Of a stretch of 64,000 nucleotides of DNA, positions 34,953-44,079 are shown piece by piece. The DNA comes from Natronosalvus rutilus (GTDB taxonomy: Archaea > Halobacteriota > Halobacteria > Halobacteriales > Natrialbaceae). Under the pieces are notes generated by a model. The model made no database searches. It saw only the letters and a list, made by a program, of their open reading frames with translations, and was not told the DNA's origin. The position numbers were made by a program, and so were the translations under genes. Positions within the stretch are counted from its first letter, which is position 1. Every line of letters starts with the position of its first letter. The stretch is from positions 124,001-188,000 of the forward strand of contig NZ_CP100355.1 of the NCBI RefSeq assembly GCF_024204665.1. Reading direction: 5' to 3'.

Positions 34953-35888
34953 TCAGTGGTCTCCAGTGGACGTCACACGGTCGGTCGGAATCTCCGTTTC
35001 GACCGGCGGTCGCTCGAGGTCGCGTCCGTGTTCGCGATTGTCTTCGCTTGCGTCTTCATCCGTGTCCTCGCTTGCACCTTCACTATCGAAACCGACCTCG
35101 AGCGCCTCGAGGTCCGGGAGGCACTCTGCAGCCGGCGGGAACGCGAGACCGGTGTCGGTGGTAGCGGTGGCGTCGGCGACGTCGGCGACGTCGGTGGCAA
35201 CCGCGAGCAGTTCGGGCGTCGGGTCGGCGTCGGCAGCCGTCGCACCCGTCCGGACCGCGAGTTCGAGAACGTCCTGTTCGAGGTTGGCGTCCAGGGCGGC
35301 CGCGTCCGTCTCGTCGGCGTCCGCGCGGGTAGTCTGGTCGCGACCGAAGCGGCGGACGGTTCGGACGGCGGTGTCGGCGGCATCGGTGCGAGCGAGGAGG
35401 TAGAAGCCCCGGGCGACGAGAATGTCGGCGGCGAGGATTTCGAGGTCGGCGCGGGTGTCGCCCGTGGTTTCGGCCCAGGGTTCGTCGTGGGCGAGCGCCC
35501 GGGTCAGCCGCAGGCCCTCGTAGATGAGCTGGACGCCGGCGGCGTGGTGGGCGATTCCCTCGAGGGAGTTGCCGGATTCGCCGTATACCAATTTGGCGGC
35601 CGATCGGTCCTCGGTCTCGGGTGCTCCCGGACTCTCCCTGCTCGCGGTTTCGCCGTTCGTTTCGGCGTTGCCGTCGCTTCGCTCGTGCTTCCCACCGCTC
35701 GAGTCCCGGTCGTCCGCCGGTCGCGACGCCGCGCGCTCGAGGACGGACGCGGACGCGAGCGTCAACACGCCGGGTGTCATCGAGGCCGTCTCGAGGGTGT
35801 CGGTGAGAAAGTCGTGCAGCGCTGCCGGTTCGACGTCCGCGAGCGCGTCGCGAGCGGCTCCTCGGCAGGTATCGACCCGATCCATCAT
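34953..35888 (-). CDS. Acidic haloarchaeal helical protein (DUF7114-like)
   Basis: 311 residues from the ATG at 35888. Two conserved helical blocks (residues ~5-55 with LETASMTPGVLTLASAS, and ~100-200 with AAGVQLIYEGLRLTRALAHDEPW and LEILAADILVARGFYLLA) are separated by a Ser/Asp/Glu-rich insert. A long acidic tail follows. The helical blocks with AGVQLIYEGL recall the polyprenyl-synthetase-like fold, but Asp-rich catalytic motifs are absent. It is divergent from the enoyl-CoA hydratase gene, with 57 bases between starts. Function unknown. Confidence 0.75.
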   Translation of the reverse strand: MMDRVDTCRGAARDALADVEPAALHDFLTDTLETASMTPGVLTLASASVLERAASRPADDRDSSGGKHERSDGNAETNGETASRESPGAPETEDRSAAKLVYGESGNSLEGIAHHAAGVQLIYEGLRLTRALAHDEPWAETTGDTRADLEILAADILVARGFYLLARTDAADTAVRTVRRFGRDQTTRADADETDAAALDANLEQDVLELAVRTGATAADADPTPELLAVATDVADVADATATTDTGLAFPPAAECLPDLEALEVGFDSEGASEDTDEDASEDNREHGRDLERPPVETEIPTDRVTSTGDH

Positions 35889-35945
35889 CGCATGGTTACG
35901 GCGGAGCAGGCAAAGACCTTTGGAAAGGTGCCACCGACGAGTGGC

Positions 35946-36641
35946 ATGATCGACAGTCGATCGAACGGATCGGTTCGGACGATTCGATTGAACCGCCCGG
36001 CCGCGCGAAACGCACTCACGGTCGACGGTCTCGAGGCCCTCGAGGAAGTCGTGCGCACCGCGCAAGAACCAGTGATCTACCTCGAGGGAGCGGGGCCGGC
36101 CTTCTGTGCTGGCGCCGACCTGGACACCGTCGCCGACCTGGATCGCGAGGGGGCCGAGGCGTTCGCCCAATTGGGCCAGCGGGTCGCGCGCGAACTCGAG
36201 ACCGCGGAGGCCGTCACCGTCGCCGGGATCGACGGGTCGGCCAGGGGCGGGGGACTCGAGCTGGCGCTGGCCTGCGACGTCCGCGTGGGGACGCCGGGGG
36301 CGACGCTCGGCGAGCCAGGGGTCACGTTTGGTCTGTTCGGCGCCTGGGGTGGGACGGTTCGCCTGCCGCGGATCGTCGGCGAGGGGAACGCGCTCGACGT
36401 CGCGTGTACGGGGCGGGTGCTCGAGGCCAAGGAGGCCCTCCGGATGGGACTGCTGTCGCGAATCGAGTCCGATCCGCAGGCAGTCGCAGCGTCGATCGCG
36501 ACACATCCGGCCGGTACCCTCCGGGTACTCAAGGAACGCCTTCGGGACGACGCCGACCGAGACTCGCAGGAGACACGCGAAGCGACGGCGTTTGGGCGGT
36601 TGCTCGAGGCGCACGCGGACGACATCGCTGCGCGTCGATAG
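35946..36641 (+). CDS. Enoyl-CoA hydratase/isomerase family protein
   Basis: 231 residues, slightly short for the crotonase family. Signature segments are TIRLNRPAARNALTVDGLEA, the CoA-binding/oxyanion loop GAGPAFCAGADLDTV, and GSARGGGLELALACDVRVG with the second oxyanion glycines. The segment FGAWGGTVRLPRIVG follows. Of the two catalytic Glu of classic hydratases, one position lies in LGEPGVTFGL; the other is not clearly conserved, so the reaction could be isomerase or hydrolase. It probably belongs to fatty acid or amino acid breakdown. Shares a short divergent promoter with the acidic helical protein. Confidence 0.88.
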   Translation: MIDSRSNGSVRTIRLNRPAARNALTVDGLEALEEVVRTAQEPVIYLEGAGPAFCAGADLDTVADLDREGAEAFAQLGQRVARELETAEAVTVAGIDGSARGGGLELALACDVRVGTPGATLGEPGVTFGLFGAWGGTVRLPRIVGEGNALDVACTGRVLEAKEALRMGLLSRIESDPQAVAASIATHPAGTLRVLKERLRDDADRDSQETREATAFGRLLEAHADDIAARR

Positions 36642-36699
36642 CGCTGGCGAAGGGTCGAACGGTTGAATCGTCGAATCGAGGAGGACGCAGACGCCGAGG

Positions 36700-36867
36700 C
36701 TATCGCCAGGTCGAGAGCGTCGGCGCGTCGTCCGCTCGCATCGAGAGCCACGCATCGTCGACGGAGATGTCCGCGATCACGTACTCGTCGCGGCGTCCGT
36801 CGGAGTCGATCGAACCGAGAACCGTGTCGTCCGACACGGCTGCACCATGGATGTTATTCGCCACCAT
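36700..36867 (-). CDS. Small acidic protein (DUF7556-like)
   Basis: 55 residues, ATG at 36867 and TAG at 36700. Core motif DEYVIADISVDDAWLSM, followed by RADDAPTLSTWR. The YVIADIS-x-DDAWLSM segment is conserved in a haloarchaeal small-protein family as I recall it. A minus-strand TATA box (gtttatatt at 36890-36898) is 27 bases upstream, strong support for this start. Role unknown. Divergent from the CBS gene. Confidence 0.8.
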   Translation of the reverse strand: MVANNIHGAAVSDDTVLGSIDSDGRRDEYVIADISVDDAWLSMRADDAPTLSTWR

Positions 36868-36889
36868 GCGAGTAGTTCACTTGCACGCG

Positions 36890-36898
36890 AATATAAAC
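36890..36898 (-). promoter_or_regulatory. TATA box of the small acidic protein gene
   Basis: Read on the minus strand as gtttatatt, 27 bases before the ATG at 36867. Confidence 0.7.
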
Positions 36899-36966
36899 TC
36901 GTCGGATGTGGTCGACGAGGGTCGAATCCGAACGCCCGTCACGAGAGGAGGGAGAGAAGCACTGCC

Positions 36967-36973
36967 TTTATAC
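36967..36973 (+). promoter_or_regulatory. TATA box of the CBS-domain gene
   Basis: tttatac is 28 bases before the ATG at 36998, fixing this start within a much longer open frame. Confidence 0.7.
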
Positions 36974-36997
36974 CGATTTTGGCCGTACCCAGGTGGT

Positions 36998-37849
36998 ATG
37001 AACGTAGCCGACGCGATGACGGTCCGCGACGACGTGGTCTCCGTCTCGCTACCGGGAACCCGAACCGACGTGCTCGAGTACTTTCAGGAGCGGGCGTTTT
37101 CCTCCGTACCGGTCGTCCAGTCGGACGACGGCACGGCCGAGTACCGCGGACTCGTCTCTCGAGAGACGCTGATCGAACAGCCCGACGAGGACCAGCTCGT
37201 CATGCTGATGGAGGACGTGCCGACGACGACGGCGGACACGAGCCTCGAGGCGGTCGCGAAGGTGATGGTCGAGGAAGGTGCGCGGCGCGTTCCCGTCGTG
37301 GATGGCGAGTTCGAGGGGATCGTCACGGTTACCGACGTCGTCCACGCGATCGCAAGGGGGGCGGCCGAGACCGACGCCGAAGTCGGCGACTACGCCGCCC
37401 GGAGCGTGAACACGACCTACGAGGACGTTCCGCTCCCCGTCGCGGAGCGCGAACTCCACTACGCGAACGCCCCGTACGCGGTCGTCCTCGACGACGACGG
37501 GCGGATGAGCGGCGTCATCACCGAGGTCGACGTCATCGACGTGGCTCGAATCGTCGAGGGCGAGGAGGAGACGGGCAACAACTTCCCAGACCAGGATGCC
37601 GACTACTCCTGGGAGGGAATCAAGGGCGTCGGCAGTCGGTCGCTTCCCACCCGCGACATCGAATTGCCGACCAGTCCGGTCAGCGAGTTCATGACCGAGG
37701 ACGTGGTGACCGTCTCGCGGTCGAAATCCGTCGAGGGGGCCGCCCAGCTGATGATCAGCAACGACATCGAGCAGATTCCGATGGTCACCGGCGACGACCT
37801 CGTCGGTATCGTCCGGGACATCGACCTCGTGCGGTCGCTGTACGACTGA
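36998..37849 (+). CDS. Protein with four CBS domains
   Basis: 283 residues. Two Bateman pairs: residues ~1-120 (MNVADAMTVRDDVVSVSLPG and VTVTDVVHAIARG) and ~130-283 (AVVLDDDGRMSGVITEVDV, VSEFMTEDVVTVSRSK, VGIVRDIDLVRSL). CBS pairs bind adenosine nucleotides and act as energy or ionic-strength sensors; no effector domain is attached, so it probably regulates a partner. Leaderless start from the TATA box. Confidence 0.93.
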   Translation: MNVADAMTVRDDVVSVSLPGTRTDVLEYFQERAFSSVPVVQSDDGTAEYRGLVSRETLIEQPDEDQLVMLMEDVPTTTADTSLEAVAKVMVEEGARRVPVVDGEFEGIVTVTDVVHAIARGAAETDAEVGDYAARSVNTTYEDVPLPVAERELHYANAPYAVVLDDDGRMSGVITEVDVIDVARIVEGEEETGNNFPDQDADYSWEGIKGVGSRSLPTRDIELPTSPVSEFMTEDVVTVSRSKSVEGAAQLMISNDIEQIPMVTGDDLVGIVRDIDLVRSLYD

Positions 37850-38010
37850 GCCCCCGTCGACAGCCTCTGGTTCGGCGAGCTACAGGCAACCAACCACACG
37901 TTCGTTCCTCGAGTTGCGCGAGTTGTTCGAGTCGCTCCGCCGAGGAATCGACTGTGAACCCGTGACGCAGCCTCGAAAGTGACTTTTGTCCGGCGGGGCT
38001 CGAGACGAGT

Positions 38011-39759
38011 ATGAGCGACGAGGCTACGAGCCAGAAACTGACCGAACTCGCCAAGCGCCGCGGCTACTTCTTCCAGTCTTCAGACGTCTACGGCGGCGTC
38101 GGCGGATTCTACACGTTCGGTCCGCAGGGTGCCGCGCTGAAGGGCAATCTCGAGGACGCCTGGCGGGGTCGATTCGCCGTCGAGGAGGGCAACATGGAGA
38201 TCGACGCGCCGACGATCATGCCCGAACCCGTCTTCGAGTCCTCGGGCCACCTCGACACCTTCGACGACATGCTAGTCGAGTGCCCCGAGTGCGGCGAGAG
38301 TCACCGCGCCGACCACGTCGTCGAGGACAACACCGAGTACGAGGACGCCGAGAGCCTCCCGATCCCTGAAGTCGAGGAGATCGTCGCCGAGTACGAACTC
38401 GTCTGCCCGTCCTGTGGCGCCGGCCTGGCCGGCCAGGCCATCGACGACTTCAACCTCATGTTCGCGACGAACATCGGTCCCGGCGACTCCCAGCCGGGCT
38501 ATCTCCGCCCCGAGACCGCACAGGGCATCTTCGTCGAGTTCCCGCGACTCAAGGAGTACGCGCGCAACACGCTTCCCTTCGGCGTCACCCAGATCGGCCG
38601 CGCCTACCGCAACGAGATCAGCCCCCGGCGCTCGATCATCCGCACCCGGGAGTTCACCCAGGCCGAACTCGAGTTATTCGTCGATCCCGAGGGTGACGAC
38701 CCGGACCTCTCGCCGGTCGAAGACGTGCCCGTCCGGCTGTACCCGGCGACCGAACAACAGAACGAGGACGGCGAGATCCTCGAGACGACCATCGGCGAAG
38801 CCGCCGAGGAGGGGATCATCGCCAGCCCGTGGATCGCCTACTACCTGGGCGTCGCCCGCGAGTGGTACGCTGCCGTCGGCGTCGACATGGATCGCTTCCG
38901 GTTCCGCCAGCACCTCGCCGGTGAGCGATCGCACTACGCGAGCGACTGCTGGGACGCCGAGGGCCTCATCGACGGCAACTGGATCGAACTCGCCGGTTTC
39001 TCCGACCGGGGCGACTACGACCTCTCGAAGCACGCCGAGGGCTCGGGCGAGCGCTTCACCGTCTTCCGACAGTACGACGAACCCCAGACCGTCGAACGCG
39101 CGAGCGTCGACCCCGACATGAGCTACCTGGGTCCGGAATTCGGCGGCGACGCCGGCGCAGTCGCCGACGCCCTGGAGTCGCTGGCCGAACGCGACCGCGA
39201 GGCCTTCTCCGGCGACGTCGTGGAGGTCGACCTCGAGGGCAAGAGTCACGAAATTCCCGTCGAGAAGACGGGCTTCGCCGTCGAGGACGAAACCATCGCG
39301 GGCGAGCACGTCACCCCACACGTCATCGAGCCCTCCTTCGGCGTCGACCGGCTGCTCTACACCGTGCTCCACCACGCCTACGCCGAGGACGAGGTCGACG
39401 GCGAGGACCGGACTTACCTCGCCCTCGAGCCCGAAATCGCCCCGACCTTCGTCGGCGTCTTCCCGCTGCAGAGCGACGACGACCTCGAGGCGACGGCCGA
39501 CGAGATCGCCGCGGCCCTGCGCGCCGAGGGCCTCTCGGTCACCTACGACGACTCGGGTAACATCGGCCGGCGCTACCGCCGCCAGGATGAGGTCGGTACC
39601 CCGTTCTGCGTCACGGTGGACTACGAGAGTCTGGAGGACGACACCGTGACGGTTCGAGAACGGGACTCGACGACCCAGACGCGACTGGCCATCGACGACC
39701 TTCCGGAGGCGCTGTCGGCGCTGCGGGCCGGCGACGTCGAATTCGAGGATCTCGCGTAG
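38011..39759 (+). CDS. glyS: Glycyl-tRNA synthetase
   Basis: 582 residues, the eukaryote/archaea-type alpha2 class II synthetase. Motif 1 region near the N-terminus (RGYFFQSSDVYGGVGGFYTF), a zinc-binding insertion (CPECGESH and CPSCGAG), the glycine-specific YLRPETAQGIFVEFPRL, motif 2 FTQAELELFVDP, and motif 3 VIEPSFGVDRLLY. The C-terminal anticodon domain follows (VGVFPLQSDDDLEAT). It charges tRNA-Gly in the cytoplasm. A single gene with its own promoter. Confidence 0.97.
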   Translation: MSDEATSQKLTELAKRRGYFFQSSDVYGGVGGFYTFGPQGAALKGNLEDAWRGRFAVEEGNMEIDAPTIMPEPVFESSGHLDTFDDMLVECPECGESHRADHVVEDNTEYEDAESLPIPEVEEIVAEYELVCPSCGAGLAGQAIDDFNLMFATNIGPGDSQPGYLRPETAQGIFVEFPRLKEYARNTLPFGVTQIGRAYRNEISPRRSIIRTREFTQAELELFVDPEGDDPDLSPVEDVPVRLYPATEQQNEDGEILETTIGEAAEEGIIASPWIAYYLGVAREWYAAVGVDMDRFRFRQHLAGERSHYASDCWDAEGLIDGNWIELAGFSDRGDYDLSKHAEGSGERFTVFRQYDEPQTVERASVDPDMSYLGPEFGGDAGAVADALESLAERDREAFSGDVVEVDLEGKSHEIPVEKTGFAVEDETIAGEHVTPHVIEPSFGVDRLLYTVLHHAYAEDEVDGEDRTYLALEPEIAPTFVGVFPLQSDDDLEATADEIAAALRAEGLSVTYDDSGNIGRRYRRQDEVGTPFCVTVDYESLEDDTVTVRERDSTTQTRLAIDDLPEALSALRAGDVEFEDLA

Positions 39760-39956
39760 GCTCGACCAGGGCTGGCGCTCCGTCTCCGTTCACCACAGCA
39801 CTTAACTCGCGATCCCTCGAGTCCAACGGTAGAGCTGACCGATGACCGTTTTCCCCCGTTGAGGCCGTTTTCGACCCGCTCGACGCCCGTCGACTGTACC
39901 CACCCAGTGACCTCGTCTCGTGAGCCAACCGCCACCGCAGCGATCGATCCACACAG

Positions 39957-40526
39957 ATGTCACCACCGACGTTCATCAGCACCGATCGGATCGAGTTACG
40001 ACCGCCCAAAGAATCGGACGTTACCTTCCTCCAGGAGGGGGTGAACCACCCGAAGGTACGCCGGTACATCAGCGCCTTCAGAACGCCCTACAGCGAGGAG
40101 CGCTACCGCGAAGAACTGTGGGACCGCGACGTCGACGCCGATCCGACGCTACTCGCCGTGCCGACGACCGGCGAGTTCGCGGGCGACCCCGTCGGCTCCG
40201 TCGCGCTCTCGCCGCTGATCGAGCGCGACGGCTACGCCAACTTCGGCGTCTGGTTCCACCCGAAAGCCTGGGGGAACGGTTATGCCCTCGAGGCCAGCGC
40301 CCACCTCCTCGAGTACGGCTTCCGGGAACTTCGTCTGCACCGCGTGTCGGCGACTGCGATGGCACCGAACGGCGCCTCTCGGCGTCTGTGTGAGCGCCTC
40401 GGATTCGTCCACGAGGGGACCGCCCGCGAGGCACAGTTCGCCCACGGCGACTACGTCGACGTCGAGCGCTACGGCCTGCTCGAGCGCGAATGGGACGGAC
40501 TGGACGCCGTGCTGGAAGCCGTTTGA
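39957..40526 (+). CDS. GNAT family N-acetyltransferase (RimJ/RimL-like)
   Basis: 189 residues. Begins with TDRIELRPPKESD, then the GNAT core FGVWFHPKAWGNGYALEASA (acetyl-CoA loop W-G-x-G-Y-A) and NGASRRLCERLGFVHEGT, as in ribosomal-protein alanine acetyltransferases (RimJ/RimL). The target is unknown; a protein N-terminus or antibiotic is possible. No operon partners are evident. Confidence 0.88.
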   Translation: MSPPTFISTDRIELRPPKESDVTFLQEGVNHPKVRRYISAFRTPYSEERYREELWDRDVDADPTLLAVPTTGEFAGDPVGSVALSPLIERDGYANFGVWFHPKAWGNGYALEASAHLLEYGFRELRLHRVSATAMAPNGASRRLCERLGFVHEGTAREAQFAHGDYVDVERYGLLEREWDGLDAVLEAV

Positions 40527-40639
40527 GGCGAACGGAACTCACAACAGTCGTCGGAATCCGGCTCACAGCAGTCGGCGAAAGCCGGAAGATACCGGGCGCA
40601 AGGCCAACCGTTTTGTCCGAATTCGTGGATATTGGTGGC

Positions 40640-40846
40640 ATGGCGACGGATTCGGACGCGACGTGGGAGTACGAGACGGTCAGGCCGCCTCGAGAGGCGA
40701 CCATGCGCGAAGCCGCCGATCCGAAAGACATGCTCAACGAGTTCGGTAGCAAGGGGTGGGAGTTCGTCGATACGATCGATTACGCCGAGGGCGGCACGAA
40801 GTACCTTGTCTTCAAACGACGGCGCTCCGGTGACGACGATGACTGA
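40640..40846 (+). CDS. Small DUF4177-like protein
   Basis: 68 residues from the ATG at 40640. The core WEYETVRPPRE, LNEFGSKGWEFVDT and GGTKYLVFKRR match the DUF4177 pattern (a strand, then N-x-x-G-x-x-G-W-E). The end overlaps the start of the next gene by eight bases, so the two are likely co-translated. Function unknown. Confidence 0.8.
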   Translation: MATDSDATWEYETVRPPREATMREAADPKDMLNEFGSKGWEFVDTIDYAEGGTKYLVFKRRRSGDDDD

Positions 40847-41849
40847 CGACCAGGTCAGCACCGCCGACACGATGCGCGAACGCGCCGACGAAAGTCGGCT
40901 CAAACTCTGGCTGCTCGTCGGCGCCAATCGTCTCGTCGTCACGGCAGTCCTGACAGTGTCGTTTTTCGTCCTGTTCTCGCTCGGGACCGTTTTCGAACCG
41001 GGGCTGTCCACGCTCCTGCGAAATCGAAACGTCATCGCCTGGGTGTTCGCGACGATGATCACGGCGGACATCACCATCGCGACGCTGGTCGTGACGATCG
41101 GACAACTCATCCTCTCCCAGGAGAACGGTCCGCTCGGCGATCAACAACAACGCATGAGCATGGCGATGGATTTCCGCGGCTACGTCAGCGAACTGGTCGA
41201 CGAACCGGCCCCGGCCGATCCGTCGGCGTTCCTTCGGGTGCTCGTCAATGCTGCCCGCACTCGCGCGCTCGCGCTCGAGGATGCCACCGAGGGGTTGTCG
41301 AACGAGGCCGCTGCCGAGGAATTCGACGAATTCACCTCGAGCGTCCTGGGAAACGCCGACACGGTCACCGACAAGCTCGATGGTGCCCGATTCGGCACGT
41401 TCGACGTCGTCCACGCCGCCCTCGACTTCAACTACGGCTGGAAGGTCTTTCAGACGCAGCGCCTCGAGGACGAGTACGCCGACGTGCTCGACGAGGAGCA
41501 GCGAACCGCCCTCCAGGATCTTCGCCAGTCGCTCGCGATGTTCGGCCCCGCTCGCGAGCACGTCAAGACGCTGTACTTCCAGTGGGACCTGATCAACCTC
41601 TCGCGGCTGATCTTCTACGCGAGCGTGCCGGCGTTGCTCGTCAGCGGCATGATGGTGACGTACGTCGACGCGACGACGGTCGTTGGGACGACCCTGGGCG
41701 TGCAGAACCTGCTCTGGCTCGTCGCCGGCGCGTTCACGTTCACCCTCGTCCCGTTCTTCCTCTTGCTGGCGTACATCCTCCGCATCACGACGGTGGCAAA
41801 GCGAACGCTCGCCATCGGGCCGCTGATCCTTCGTGACTCCCAGCGGTGA
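40839..41849 (+). CDS. Membrane protein with cytoplasmic helical domain
   Basis: 336 residues from the ATG at 40839. Two N-terminal helices (residues ~28-52 and ~64-92) are followed by a soluble helical region (residues ~100-230) and two C-terminal helices (~250-275 and ~285-312). The arrangement, with FGTFDVVHAALDFNYGWKVF in the middle, does not match a family I can name. Coupled to the DUF4177 gene by an eight-base overlap. Confidence 0.75.
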   Translation: MTDDQVSTADTMRERADESRLKLWLLVGANRLVVTAVLTVSFFVLFSLGTVFEPGLSTLLRNRNVIAWVFATMITADITIATLVVTIGQLILSQENGPLGDQQQRMSMAMDFRGYVSELVDEPAPADPSAFLRVLVNAARTRALALEDATEGLSNEAAAEEFDEFTSSVLGNADTVTDKLDGARFGTFDVVHAALDFNYGWKVFQTQRLEDEYADVLDEEQRTALQDLRQSLAMFGPAREHVKTLYFQWDLINLSRLIFYASVPALLVSGMMVTYVDATTVVGTTLGVQNLLWLVAGAFTFTLVPFFLLLAYILRITTVAKRTLAIGPLILRDSQR

Positions 41850-41869
41850 GAACGTGTCGTAATCGACGT

Positions 41870-41877
41870 ACTAAATA
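41870..41877 (+). promoter_or_regulatory. TATA box of the polyprenol kinase-like gene
   Basis: actaaata is 29 bases upstream of the ATG at 41902 and supports it over the GTG at 41887. Confidence 0.5.
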
Positions 41878-41901
41878 CGCCGGCCGGTGAGCACCCACGG
41901 G

Positions 41902-42492
41902 ATGGCCGATGAACTCAAGCGACGGCTCGTCCACGCCAGCGGGTCGGGACTCGTCGCGCTCTATCTTCTCGCGGGCGCCCTCGAGCTTGGGCTAACGTGG
42001 CCCCGGTTTCAGGTCCTGATGGTGGTTCTCGCACTCGGTGCCGTCGTCCTCGAGCTCCTGCGCCTGCACGTGGGCCTCGAGTGGTGGCTCTACGACAAAC
42101 TCACCCGCGAGTACGAGCAAAATCAGTTTGCGGGCTACGGCTACTACATGGTGAGCATGACGATCGTCGTCCTCCTCTTCCCCGAGGACATCGCCCTGCC
42201 GGCGATGTTGATGCTCGCCATCGGCGACCCAATCGCGGGCTACGTCTCCGCGGACACCCTCACGCGATTCAAGGACCGCAAGACGCTCGTCACGATGTTC
42301 GTCGTCAGCACTCTACTGGCCCTGCCGTTCTTCCTTGAGACGCCACTGGTCGCCGTCGCCGCTGCCCTCGGGGCAACGATCGCCGACGGGATCACCATCC
42401 GCGTTCGCGAGTTCGTCGTCGACGACAACCTGACGATTCCGCTGTACGCGGCCGTCCTCGGCTCCGTAGCGCTCGCGATTGTGCCACTCTGA
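41902..42492 (+). CDS. Dolichol/polyprenol kinase-like membrane protein
   Basis: 196 residues from the ATG at 41902, about six membrane helices. It begins ELKRRLVHASGSGLVALYLL, the K-R-x-x-H motif of the SEC59/dolichol kinase-like family, and has AIGDPIAGYVSADTLTRFKD as the glycine/aspartate-rich catalytic-type loop with DRKTLV. Members phosphorylate isoprenoid alcohols or act as CTP-dependent lipid enzymes; the substrate here is unknown. It may support archaeal lipid or glycan carrier synthesis. Confidence 0.8.
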   Translation: MADELKRRLVHASGSGLVALYLLAGALELGLTWPRFQVLMVVLALGAVVLELLRLHVGLEWWLYDKLTREYEQNQFAGYGYYMVSMTIVVLLFPEDIALPAMLMLAIGDPIAGYVSADTLTRFKDRKTLVTMFVVSTLLALPFFLETPLVAVAAALGATIADGITIRVREFVVDDNLTIPLYAAVLGSVALAIVPL

Positions 42493-42544
42493 GACCGCAG
42501 GTATCGCCGACGGTTGCGCCGACTGCTATCCGTCGCGAGCGCCG

Positions 42545-43996
42545 TTACCGGCGAAACGTATCCGGCACCCACTTGCGGTTCGGATCCTCGGTTCGCTCCA
42601 TCCAGTCCACGAGTCGATCGGCCATCTCGTCGCGAACGTCGGCGTAGGCGGGATGGTCCACGAGGTTCTGGAGTTCGGCGGGGTCGGCCTCGAGGTCGTA
42701 CAGTTCGTTCCGATCCGGGCCGTTGTAGACGAACTTGTGCTCGCGCGTGCGGACCATCCGCTGGGTGTAGAGGCCGAACTCCTCGCCGTGGTACTGCGAG
42801 AACGTCGAGTCGGGCCACGCCGGGTTCTCGCCAGCGAGTAACGGGACGAGGCTCCGGGAGTGGAACGATTCCGGAACCGCCACACCGCCGATCTCGAGGA
42901 ACGTCGCCGCCAGGTCGTGGAGGTGAACCGGTTCGTCGCGGGTCGTCCCGGGGTCGGTGACGCCCGGCCAGCGAACCTGCAGCGGGATGCGGTAGGTCTC
43001 GTCGTACATCAGCGGCCCCTTGTTGAACTGGCGGTGCGATCCCGTGAAGTCGCCGTGGTCGGAGGCGTGGACCACTACCGTCTCCTCGTCGAAGCCGAGG
43101 TCCTCGAGCGCCTCGAGGATCCGTCCGGCCTGGTGGTCGATGAGCGTCACGAAGCCGAAGTACTTCGCGACGGCCTCGGCCCAGGTGTCCCAGTCGAAGT
43201 CCTCGACGCCCCGGTAGTGCAGGAATTGCTCGTGGACCGCCGGTTTGCCCGCGTAGGTCTCGGCGTAGGTGTCCCAAGGCTCGAGGGCCTCGGGGTCGTA
43301 CATCGAGGCGTAGGGTTCGGGGACGACGTAGGGGTGGTGGGGGCCGTAGAAGTCGGCGCGGTGGAAGAATGGGGATTCGCTGTCGGAAGAGCGACCGTCG
43401 GCGTGTGCCTCGAGCGCCTCGATCGTTCGCTCGGCGAGGAAGTACGCCCGCGTGTCCTCGACCTCGATTGGCGTTTTCGCTGCGACGAGCGTCCCAGACT
43501 CGGACCCGCCTGCGGTGTAAGTCTCATCCTCGAGGTCGGTCTCCTCGACGGGGGTGCCGCGGCGCTCACGGTACTCGCGGAACGCCTCGTCGATGTCGTC
43601 GTGATGGACGTCGCTGCCGCCCAGGTACTCGAAGCCGAAGTCCTCGGGCGTCTGGTCGCGTCCGACGTGCCACTTGCCGGTGTAGGTCAGGTCGTAGCCG
43701 CTCTGGGCGAGCAGCTCCGAGAACGTCGGCAACCCGGGCGGGAGGTTCGCCTGGATCGCGTCCGCCTCGTGGGAGTTGTTGAGCATGCCGTGGGCGTGGG
43801 GAAACAACCCCGTCAGCAGGGACGAGCGGGCGCTCGTGCAGATGCTGATCGGCGTCACGGCGTGAGAGAACCGGACGCCGTCGCTCGAGAGGCGGGCGAA
43901 CGACGGCGTCTCGCCCGTCGGGCCGTCGGGTGCCGTGCAGTCGTACCGTTCCTGGTCGGTGAGGACGAACAGGACGTTCGGCGGCGAGTCGGTCAT
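42545..43996 (-). CDS. Sulfatase family hydrolase
   Basis: 483 residues, cytoplasmic in appearance. Begins NVLFVLTDQERYDCTAPDG (metal Asp, Asp-like), with the formylglycine motif ISICTSARSSLLTG (C-x-S-x-R) near residue 52, then GKWHVG and VHASDHGDFTGSHRQFNKGP (metal Asp-His). The Cys motif fits Cys-type sulfatases that need oxidation to formylglycine by FGE or an anaerobic maturase. No maturase is visible in the window. Substrate unknown; sulfated polysaccharide is typical. Confidence 0.92.
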   Translation of the reverse strand: MTDSPPNVLFVLTDQERYDCTAPDGPTGETPSFARLSSDGVRFSHAVTPISICTSARSSLLTGLFPHAHGMLNNSHEADAIQANLPPGLPTFSELLAQSGYDLTYTGKWHVGRDQTPEDFGFEYLGGSDVHHDDIDEAFREYRERRGTPVEETDLEDETYTAGGSESGTLVAAKTPIEVEDTRAYFLAERTIEALEAHADGRSSDSESPFFHRADFYGPHHPYVVPEPYASMYDPEALEPWDTYAETYAGKPAVHEQFLHYRGVEDFDWDTWAEAVAKYFGFVTLIDHQAGRILEALEDLGFDEETVVVHASDHGDFTGSHRQFNKGPLMYDETYRIPLQVRWPGVTDPGTTRDEPVHLHDLAATFLEIGGVAVPESFHSRSLVPLLAGENPAWPDSTFSQYHGEEFGLYTQRMVRTREHKFVYNGPDRNELYDLEADPAELQNLVDHPAYADVRDEMADRLVDWMERTEDPNRKWVPDTFRR

Positions 43997-44079
43997 CAGG
44001 TTCGTTACACCGACCGAACTGAAAAGGCTACTCGGTCATTTCGGTCGCTCACTTGGTCACTCAGTCGTTCGAGCACTCG

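Noticed and set aside
37850-38010. Possible gene between the CBS and glyS genes
   Set aside because: No coding frame or RNA motif; it only carries the glyS promoter region.
39760-39956. Possible small gene between glyS and the acetyltransferase gene
   Set aside because: No start with a TATA box and no coding bias in any frame.
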